64,000 nucleotides of DNA. Source: Treponema sp. (GTDB lineage Bacteria > Spirochaetota > Spirochaetia > Treponematales > Treponemataceae). Both the position numbers and the translations under genes were made by a program. The stretch spans positions 1 to 64,000 of the forward strand of contig JAILIC010000010.1 of NCBI GenBank assembly GCA_024695475.1, given 5' to 3'. Below, one piece after another: positions 58,051 through 64,000 of this stretch. Each line of letters begins with the position of its first letter. The stretch's first letter is position 1. Under the pieces are notes generated by a model. The model did not search any database. It was not told the DNA's origin and saw nothing but the letters and a program-made list of their open reading frames with translations.

Positions 58051-58849
58051 GGCTCTCCTCCACTAGTTCAAGTCGTTGCGTTAATTGAGCTATAGTTTTT
58101 GAAAGCCGATCGCGTTCTTTTTCAAGCTTTGTTTTTGGATCTGCTTCTGGTGCTGCTTTCTTCTTCATAAGTGATAATACTGAATCGGGGTTTTTACCGG
58201 CGAGAATTTCTTGCTCTGCTGCAGTACGGTCTTCAGGTTTTTTGAGTGCAGTCAGTTTTTTCATGTTTTCAAAACCAACTGCAGGATTAACAGGAATGAC
58301 TGCAACTTTAGTAATTTCTTTTGCAGAATTGCGGGGTAAGCATAGAATACGATCTAGATAATCTTCATAGCGGATATTAGCTTGTTCACAAAGGGCATGT
58401 GCTTTTGCTAATAGCTTACCGAACTCTTGCATAAGTTTACCATTTGTTTCGAGGTACTCTTTTTTAATTTTTTCAGTGAGATCCGCCAATTCTGGAGAAG
58501 CTGTCAAATTGAGTGTATAAAATCCTTTTGCTTCGGCTGTTTCAAGTAATGCACGAAATCGGTTCCAAAATGCTTGTGTATGTACTTTTGCATTGTACAT
58601 CTTAATTACTTTACCGCCAGTTAATGCCAACTGTTCAGTATTGATAAGGTGATGGGTGTATTCATGGATCGCTGTATAAATAAGTTCGTTATCAGTTTTA
58701 AAATTCTTATTGTGCAAAAGAATTTCTCGAGTATCAGGCTTATATAGGCCATTTACTTTTTTACTTTCTTTGCCAGTAAGTGTGACGGTAAAATCTAAAT
58801 CTACATCTTGTATTTCGAGAAGAATTTGTTTTATTTTTTCATTATCCAT
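58037..58849 (-). CDS. hypothetical protein with zincin-like HExxH motif and C-terminal coiled coil
   Basis: 270 residues, cytosolic (no signal peptide). AIHEYTHHLINTEQLAL (about 59-75) is a HExxH zinc-binding motif of metallopeptidases, SprT/DUF45-like in setting, with a further His at VHTQAFWNRF. A third ligand cannot be fixed. The middle is helical; the end (about 225-270) is Lys/Glu/Leu-rich and coiled-coil forming (LEKERDRLSKTIAQLTQRLE). 48 bases before it lies rsmE. Catalysis unproven. Confidence 0.6.
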   Translation of the reverse strand: MDNEKIKQILLEIQDVDLDFTVTLTGKESKKVNGLYKPDTREILLHNKNFKTDNELIYTAIHEYTHHLINTEQLALTGGKVIKMYNAKVHTQAFWNRFRALLETAEAKGFYTLNLTASPELADLTEKIKKEYLETNGKLMQEFGKLLAKAHALCEQANIRYEDYLDRILCLPRNSAKEITKVAVIPVNPAVGFENMKKLTALKKPEDRTAAEQEILAGKNPDSVLSLMKKKAAPEADPKTKLEKERDRLSKTIAQLTQRLELVEESLASM

Positions 58850-58897
58850 AGTTATGATCCTTATTATTGCTGGTGTTATATTCTGAAGAAAAGAAAT

Positions 58898-59653
58898 TTA
58901 AAGTAATTTTCCCATAGCGGCTAGTATAAGTGATGCTGCAACAGTTGCTGCCGTTTCTGTACGTAAAATACGGCTACCTAAACCACATAGAGTAAAACCA
59001 GAATGTTCAAGAAAATCTCGCTCTGAATTAGTCCACCCACGTTCACTGCCAATGGCGGCTGTTATATTGTATACCTGATTGCCAGTATCTTGCAAAGGAT
59101 TTTGTTGTAAAAATTGAAATAAAGATACAGATGGACGAATATTGTCGAGTGCAATTTTTACAGAATCGTGTATACATTCAACACTTTGTTTTAAATTGTT
59201 GAATGTTTGTATTTCAGGAACATGAGTACTTCCGGCTTGGACAGTTCCATCATATAGCATCTTATAAGCTGCTCCTCGTTGTACGAGTGTTGACTGCATG
59301 TATGATTTTTCACCAAGTTCAGTTCCAGTGAGCATAACTGAGCATACACCGAGTCCTGCCATGTCTCGTAATAATCTTTTTAGTTGTATTGGACGCGGGA
59401 ATCCTATAAGCATGGTTAAGGGGTATAAAGGTTTTCCTTCACTTTGTGGTTCAAAGGTAAAAGAAAGAGTTCCGCCATCTGAATTAGTTTTATCTGTTAT
59501 CTTAGTTATAGTAGCGGTTCCCGCTTTACCACCAACTATGCCAGCTGTAAATGTATCACCCTGCTTTTTATGTAGGACCTTTATCAGGTGTTGGGCACGC
59601 TCATCTCGAAGTGGTATGCTTTGTTCACCGGGATTAAAGAGGCAAATATTCAT
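58898..59653 (-). CDS. rsmE: 16S rRNA (uracil1498-N3)-methyltransferase RsmE
   Basis: 251 residues, SPOUT fold. PUA-like N-terminal domain with HLIKVLHKKQGDTFTAG, then the knot: LLRDMAGLGVCSVMLTGTELGEKS, IGSERGWTNSERDFLEHSGF, LGSRILRTETAATVAASLIL. It methylates N3 of U1498 in 16S rRNA. Three rRNA methylases (rsmE, rsmG, rsmI) are thus in the window. First of a probable four-gene unit running to rsmG. Confidence 0.92.
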   Translation of the reverse strand: MNICLFNPGEQSIPLRDERAQHLIKVLHKKQGDTFTAGIVGGKAGTATITKITDKTNSDGGTLSFTFEPQSEGKPLYPLTMLIGFPRPIQLKRLLRDMAGLGVCSVMLTGTELGEKSYMQSTLVQRGAAYKMLYDGTVQAGSTHVPEIQTFNNLKQSVECIHDSVKIALDNIRPSVSLFQFLQQNPLQDTGNQVYNITAAIGSERGWTNSERDFLEHSGFTLCGLGSRILRTETAATVAASLILAAMGKLL

Positions 59654-59714
59654 AATGCTATAGGATTATAAGAAGAAAAAACCATTATTTCAAGGTAATG
59701 AGTAATCATGTTTT

Positions 59715-60521
59715 TTATTTACTCATATTTACAGATTTGTTATAAGCTGCAGTAACAGCTTCGATAACTGCATTACGCAGCCCTGTACGTTCAAGGGCTG
59801 CAACACCTTCAATTGTGGTTCCTGCAGGGGAGCAGACTGCATCTTTTAAAGTACCAGGACATCTTTCATCAGAGAGTACCATTGCTGCAGAACCTAACAC
59901 TGTTTGTGCTGCATAGACATATGCTTGTTTGCGTGGCATTCCAAACCTGACTGCAGCATCAGCCATTGCTTCTATAAACATAAAGACAAAAGCAGGACCA
60001 GAACCACTGACAGCAGTAACGCAATCCATAAGTTTTTCGGGTACTTGTTCGACTAAACCAGCTGAAGTAAGTAACTCAGAGATATTTTTGACAGTGTCTT
60101 TTGAAACAGAATCTTTACAGCAAAGCGCTGTCATAGCCTGACTGATTGCAGCTGGCATATTTGGCATGATGCGGATAACTTGATTGTTTGGTAGTAAAGA
60201 AGTAAGTATATCAAGAGTAATACCGGCAGCCATTGAAACAACTGTTGTAGACGATTTTAAACTATCGTGTATTTCTGTAATGACTTGTCGGATAATTGCT
60301 GGTTTTACTGCTAAAAAAACGATATCACAGCAAGCAACTTCTGTGTTTGTTTTACAGGCATTACATCCTGTTTTTTGTGCTATTTTATGTGCATGTTCAA
60401 AATGTGATGCAGAAACAAAAATATGATTGGATGGAATGCTTTTAGCAAATGAGCGTACTAACGCTCCTCCCATGGAACCACACCCAATAAACCCTACGGT
60501 TACGTTTTGTATATTTGTCAT
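59715..60521 (-). CDS. proC: pyrroline-5-carboxylate reductase
   Basis: Last step of proline synthesis, NAD(P)H-dependent reduction of P5C. 268 residues. Rossmann GFIGCGSMGGALVRSF, LAVKPAII, RIMPNMPAAISQAM, AVSGSGPAFVFMFIEAMADA and SPAGTTIEGVAALE signatures are all present. 37 bases after proB, completing a pro operon. Confidence 0.95.
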   Translation of the reverse strand: MTNIQNVTVGFIGCGSMGGALVRSFAKSIPSNHIFVSASHFEHAHKIAQKTGCNACKTNTEVACCDIVFLAVKPAIIRQVITEIHDSLKSSTTVVSMAAGITLDILTSLLPNNQVIRIMPNMPAAISQAMTALCCKDSVSKDTVKNISELLTSAGLVEQVPEKLMDCVTAVSGSGPAFVFMFIEAMADAAVRFGMPRKQAYVYAAQTVLGSAAMVLSDERCPGTLKDAVCSPAGTTIEGVAALERTGLRNAVIEAVTAAYNKSVNMSK

Positions 60522-60558
60522 GCTATCCTCTCTATTGTACTAGTATGATTTAGAGTAG

Positions 60559-61401
60559 TTATTTTTCACCAAGTGCGTGACCGAGACAATTCTCATCGGC
60601 TAAAAATAGTGTACCATGTGCTGAACCATCAGCAAGACTCTGTAAAGCTTGCTGATGACCACCATTGGCAAGCAATACAGGGATACCGTATGAAGTCGTT
60701 TTTTCAGCAGCCTGCAATTTTGTCTCGATACCACCGGTACCGAAAGAATTTGTATTGCCAATTTTTATCTGTTTACGAAGCTCTCCTATATCGGAGACGG
60801 TATCAATAAGCTTGGCGTTTTTATTAGATTTTGGATTATCAGTATAGACACCATCGATATCACTGAATAGGATTAATAAATCTGCACTCCATAAAATCGC
60901 GGTAAGAGCACTGAGATTGTCATTATCACCGATACGGAATTCATCAAATGAAACGGAATCATTTTCATTGATGATTGGTACAACGTTTTCATCAACAAGA
61001 GTAAAAAGAGTATTTCGCATGTTGAGTGTACGGTGATTATCTTCAAAATCTTCTTTTGTAAAGAGTAATTGGCCTATGTGGAGTCCTTGCTCTAAAAAAG
61101 CACTGCGCCATTTATCCATCAATTCTATTTGTCCAATGGCACAGAGTGCTTGACGATAGTGCACATCTCTTTTGCGAGCCCATCCTGATATTGCAGATAG
61201 TCCGCTTACTTGAGCTCCTGAAGAAACGAGAACAATCTGCTTGCCCTGTTTGATTAAATCACTGCACTGTTTTGCGAACGAATGCATAAAATCAAAGTTG
61301 GCAGTTCCATCGGGTTTTGCTAAGGTATTACTTCCTATTTTGATAACGATTTTACGTGCAGCTTGTATTGCCTCAACAATAGTTGATTGTGTGTTATTCA
61401 T
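60559..61401 (-). CDS. proB: glutamate 5-kinase without PUA domain
   Basis: First step of proline synthesis. 280 residues instead of about 370 because the C-terminal PUA domain is absent. Amino-acid kinase motifs: VIKIGSNTLAKPDG, VSSGAQVSGL, INENDSVSFDEFRIGDNDNLSA, LFSDIDGVYTDNP and GTGGIETKLQAAE. Start overlaps proA stop (ATGA); SD GGAGAAGGG. Gene ends 37 bases before proC. Confidence 0.93.
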   Translation of the reverse strand: MNNTQSTIVEAIQAARKIVIKIGSNTLAKPDGTANFDFMHSFAKQCSDLIKQGKQIVLVSSGAQVSGLSAISGWARKRDVHYRQALCAIGQIELMDKWRSAFLEQGLHIGQLLFTKEDFEDNHRTLNMRNTLFTLVDENVVPIINENDSVSFDEFRIGDNDNLSALTAILWSADLLILFSDIDGVYTDNPKSNKNAKLIDTVSDIGELRKQIKIGNTNSFGTGGIETKLQAAEKTTSYGIPVLLANGGHQQALQSLADGSAHGTLFLADENCLGHALGEK

Positions 61402-62666
61402 CGAATTTGCCCTTCTCCGTCTATTAAAAATTTAGTAGTTGTCAAGGCCTTGATTCCCATAGGACCTCGAGCATGTAATTTTTGCGTACTTATTCCAAGC
61501 TCTGCACCAAATCCAAATTGTCCCCCATCAGTAAATCGGGTTGATGCGTTTACATAGATACAGGCTGCATCAACTTTGGTTTGGAATAAACGTGCATGAC
61601 TGCGTGTATTGGTGACAATACATTCAGAATGTTTGGTATTATACGTATTAATAAAATCAATAGCTTCTTCTACAGATTCTACACATTTAACAGCACATAT
61701 AAAATCTAAAAACTCAAAACCAAAGTCAGCTTGGGTTGCGTGTACTATACAATCATGCCCAGATTTTTCTGCTGCCGCTTTGAGTATAGGATAACATACA
61801 TCGTCGGCTCGTAATTGTACTCGACCTCCAAGTGTTTGCTCTAAAATTGGCAAAAAGGTTGAGAGTTTTGATTTATGGACAAGCAATGTCTCTAGTGCAT
61901 TACAAGCACCAGGACGTTGTATTTTGGCATTTTCAACGATATTTGCAGCCATAACATCATCTGCACTGTCATCGATATAGGTATGACAGACACCACTACC
62001 TGTTTGGATGACGGGAATTTTTGCTTTATCTACGACAGTTTGGATCAATTTTGCACCACCACGTGGAAGTGCTACATCGATATAACCAACGGCACTTAAA
62101 ATGGTATCGATATCTGCATGGTCGGTACTTTCAAGTAGCTCAACAGCAGTAGGTACTCCGTCTGGTATGGAGGATAGACCTTCCTTGATACAGGCCATCA
62201 ATGCTTTGTTTGAATATATTGCAGATGAGGAACCTCGTAAGAGTAGTGCATTTCCGCTTTTGTATGCCAAACAGAATGCATCGATTGTGACATTTGGTCT
62301 GGACTCATAGATGATGGCTGCTACGCCAAGTGGTACTCGAATTTGTCTAATTTGTAAGCCATTAGGAATGGTCCAACCTTCAGTTTCTTCACCGATAGGA
62401 TCGGTTTGTGCTATGACAATACGTATACTGTCGATAATACCATCGATTCGTTTATCATCGAGCATTAAACGCTCTACAAGGGCTTCACTCATTCCATGTT
62501 TGCGAGCGTTTTCAATATCATGTTTATTTGCATCAAGAATTTTAGAGCGTTGTATATTAATTTGATTACTGACGGCAAGGAGGGCAGCATTCTTTTGCGA
62601 AGCATTTTGGCATGAAAGGACTTCATATCCCTTTTTTAGTTGCATACAAATTGTCTTTATGTCCAT
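61398..62666 (-). CDS. proA: gamma-glutamyl phosphate reductase
   Basis: Second step of proline synthesis. 422 residues. PLGVAAIIYESRPNVTIDAF, LRGSSSAIYSNKAL, QRPGACNALETLL with catalytic Cys, and NASTRFTDGGQFGFGAELGIS are hallmark segments. SD GAGGAAA. First gene of proA-proB-proC, an order reversed from the usual proBA. A terminator hairpin is only about 30 bases upstream. Confidence 0.95.
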   Translation of the reverse strand: MDIKTICMQLKKGYEVLSCQNASQKNAALLAVSNQINIQRSKILDANKHDIENARKHGMSEALVERLMLDDKRIDGIIDSIRIVIAQTDPIGEETEGWTIPNGLQIRQIRVPLGVAAIIYESRPNVTIDAFCLAYKSGNALLLRGSSSAIYSNKALMACIKEGLSSIPDGVPTAVELLESTDHADIDTILSAVGYIDVALPRGGAKLIQTVVDKAKIPVIQTGSGVCHTYIDDSADDVMAANIVENAKIQRPGACNALETLLVHKSKLSTFLPILEQTLGGRVQLRADDVCYPILKAAAEKSGHDCIVHATQADFGFEFLDFICAVKCVESVEEAIDFINTYNTKHSECIVTNTRSHARLFQTKVDAACIYVNASTRFTDGGQFGFGAELGISTQKLHARGPMGIKALTTTKFLIDGEGQIR

Positions 62667-62693
62667 ATATTTTTCCTCTACATTTCTTGGAAT

Positions 62694-62724
62694 ATAAAAA
62701 AAGCCGGTGTAAGTAACATCGGCT
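62694..62724 (-). terminator. Rho-independent terminator between the 177-aa gene and proA
   Basis: AGCCGGTGT (62702-62710) pairs with ACATCGGCT (62716-62724), 8 of 9, followed on the minus strand by seven T. It lies 26 bases after the hypothetical gene and 36 bases before the proA ATG. Confidence 0.8.
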
Positions 62725-62749
62725 CTTGGGATTTATAATAAAATTGATT

Positions 62750-63283
62750 TTAGTAATTTGCTAAGAAGTACATTCCCAATAATAACACAAGCCGATACTG
62801 TTCTTCTGACCATGCGGGCTCTTGGGGGAGACTTTGTATATACCACCAGAAAATACCAAACTCAGGATCAATGCGGAATGCGTATTCAATGAACTCCTCT
62901 GTTTTTGCTTGTCCACCAAACATGAGATATACTGCTGTGTCGAGAATAGTATGAAAAGGAATATAGGATTCTTTCCATGTTTTTTGGTTAAGACTAGAAC
63001 AGAATTCTTTTAACTGATACAAAACTTGTTCTTTGAGATCAGAATCAGATTTTTCAACCCATGTTTTTTGTACGAGCAAACTGAGATTATCATGAAAACT
63101 GTTTATAAACTTAGTTTCTTCATGAGTTTTAGGAAGCGAAAAAGTATTTTTGTCGGCACCAAACAGTTCGGCAATAATAGGTACAGCTTTAGCAAGTTCA
63201 GTTACATTATTACTATGAACCAATGTGTTTACAGCGTCGATAGCATCTTTTTCAATAAAATCTTGTATGAAGTCTTTTGTCAT
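62750..63283 (-). CDS. hypothetical helical protein
   Basis: 177 residues, no signal peptide or membrane segment. It appears to be mostly helical with HEAT-like character (KAVPIIAELFGADKNTF, LKEQVLYQLKEFCSSL) and ends in Trp/Tyr-rich FGIFWWYIQSLPQEPAWSEE. I do not recognise it. SD AGGAT. Flanked by terminators on both sides, so monocistronic. Confidence 0.6.
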   Translation of the reverse strand: MTKDFIQDFIEKDAIDAVNTLVHSNNVTELAKAVPIIAELFGADKNTFSLPKTHEETKFINSFHDNLSLLVQKTWVEKSDSDLKEQVLYQLKEFCSSLNQKTWKESYIPFHTILDTAVYLMFGGQAKTEEFIEYAFRIDPEFGIFWWYIQSLPQEPAWSEEQYRLVLLLGMYFLANY

Positions 63284-63394
63284 AAGGATCCTATTTTGAG
63301 TTTGTGGATATATTCTTATAATAGTTTTTTAGCCTTTTTTATGCAAGTACACAGAAGAATTGGGTTACGTAATTCTTTGCAATTTTACTAGATA

Positions 63395-63440
63395 TAAAAA
63401 AACGTTCCTTGTGAATTAAAACCACAAGGAACGCTTTTTT
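63395..63440 (-). terminator. bidirectional Rho-independent terminator after the TRAP permease gene
   Basis: Perfect 11-bp stem CGTTCCTTGTG (63403-63413) with CACAAGGAACG (63423-63433), A tract before and T tract after, so it works on either strand; on the minus strand it follows dctM by about 40 bases. Confidence 0.9.
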
Positions 63441-63474
63441 AACAGAGACTTGTAAGTCAGGTTAAAAACGATGT

Positions 63475-64000
63475 TTAATAGTTTGTGGGAACATATCCTC
63501 CAAATATTTGTGGTAAGAACAATGAAATTTGAGGTACGAATGAAATCAGCAACAATGCAATTATCATACAAATGTAGAATGGTAACGTTGCTTTTACAAC
63601 CTTTTCCATTGGGGTTTTACCAACTGCCGATCCAATGAACAATACGGCTCCAACCGGAGGTGTAAGTAAGCCAATACCACAGTTAAGTACAACAATAATA
63701 CCGAATTGGATTGGGTCCAGCCCGCAAATCTTGGTAGCAATAGGCAAAAGAATTGGTGTTGCAATTAAGATTATTGGAGCCATATCCATAATACAACCGA
63801 GAATCAAAAGAATTAAATTCAATAAAAGTATCAAGATAATTCTGTTTGTGGTAAGTGAGGTAATGGCTTTTGCGGCTAAGTCAGGTACGTGTAACATGGT
63901 AAGACAATATCCAAATGCAGATGAAGTTGCTATAAGGATAAGAACAATTGCCAATGTATTAACACACTGATCAAGAGCTTTCCATACACCTTTCCAGTTA
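63475..64000 (-). CDS. dctM: TRAP transporter large permease subunit DctM, 3' part only
   Basis: The frame is open to base 64000, so the gene begins beyond the window; the visible 174 residues are the C-terminal part. LILGCIMDMAPIILIATPILLPIA, VVLNCGIGLLTPPVGAVLFIGSAVGK and PFYICMIIALLLISFVPQ are signature segments of the DctM/IT superfamily, the 12-helix Na+-coupled subunit of a TRAP importer for an organic acid or sugar acid. The partner DctP and DctQ genes should be upstream outside. In a pectin user the substrate may be a uronate, but this is a guess. Confidence 0.9.
   Translation of the reverse strand, partial: NWKGVWKALDQCVNTLAIVLILIATSSAFGYCLTMLHVPDLAAKAITSLTTNRIILILLLNLILLILGCIMDMAPIILIATPILLPIATKICGLDPIQFGIIVVLNCGIGLLTPPVGAVLFIGSAVGKTPMEKVVKATLPFYICMIIALLLISFVPQISLFLPQIFGGYVPTNY

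Overview
The window most likely comes from a spirochaete of the genus Treponema. I infer this from the gene content and AT-rich composition, not from a marker gene. Supporting signs are flgM, two methyl-accepting chemotaxis proteins, an HD-GYP and an HATPase-HDOD signalling protein, a TRAP transporter, many small secreted or lipoprotein genes with spirochaete-like signal peptides, several proteins I recognise only as spirochaete-type hypotheticals, and a secreted family 9 pectate lyase, which points to a pectin-using host-associated species. There is one tRNA, tRNA-Ala(GGC). I see no rRNA, IS element, prophage or CRISPR array.

Layout. 1-5510 (+): a cut mtnN, a DUF1538 membrane protein overlapping a double PII-like protein, birA, and a spirochaete hypothetical with a possible leaderless promoter. 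5527-11462 (mostly -): lspA, a Nif3-like protein, a membrane protein with a degenerate hydrolase domain, an HATPase-HDOD regulator (+), a SPOUT RNA methylase, flgM and rsmI. 11568-18270: ettA, tRNA-Ala, a flavoprotein, an HD-GYP protein, an M18 aminopeptidase, an RluA pseudouridine synthase and slyX. 18324-32009 (all -) is the accessory part: a dCache chemoreceptor, pectate lyase and its small secreted partner, an HU-DUF4469 protein, a four-gene LytTR/DUF3021 operon with a secreted Ntn hydrolase and a POTRA-barrel protein, hsp20 under a textbook sigma-54 promoter, and an acetyltransferase / lipoprotein / NlpC-P60 operon.

32115-43182 (+): pyrF, a fused pyrK-pyrD, an RlmL-like methylase, a TetR regulator, a VOC protein, DUF763, and an XPB helicase overlapping its helicase-associated partner and a phosphoglycolate-phosphatase-like HAD gene. 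43210-45989 (-): an ABC importer of the TrpXYZ-like class. 46160-50578 (+): a Cof phosphatase, a second chemoreceptor and a beta-CASP nuclease. 50652-52141 (-): hisB and hisG only. 52296-56430 (+): an Lrp / aminotransferase / threonine-aldolase operon and a TPR protein. 56420-64000 (-): rsmG, two Treponema-type hypotheticals (one with an HExxH motif), rsmE, proC-proB-proA, a hypothetical, and the 3' part of a TRAP permease.

The strongest leads are the LytTR operon, whose promoter carries two identical 9-bp boxes exactly 21 bp apart; the sigma-54 promoter of hsp20; the PyrK-PyrD fusion; the DUF763-XPB-partner cluster; and a recurring arrangement in which genes without a Shine-Dalgarno sequence have a -10 hexamer 6-8 bases before the ATG, suggesting leaderless mRNAs. 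Start codons were moved to internal ATGs wherever a Shine-Dalgarno sequence decided the matter. All functional calls rest on motifs read by eye; no database search was possible.
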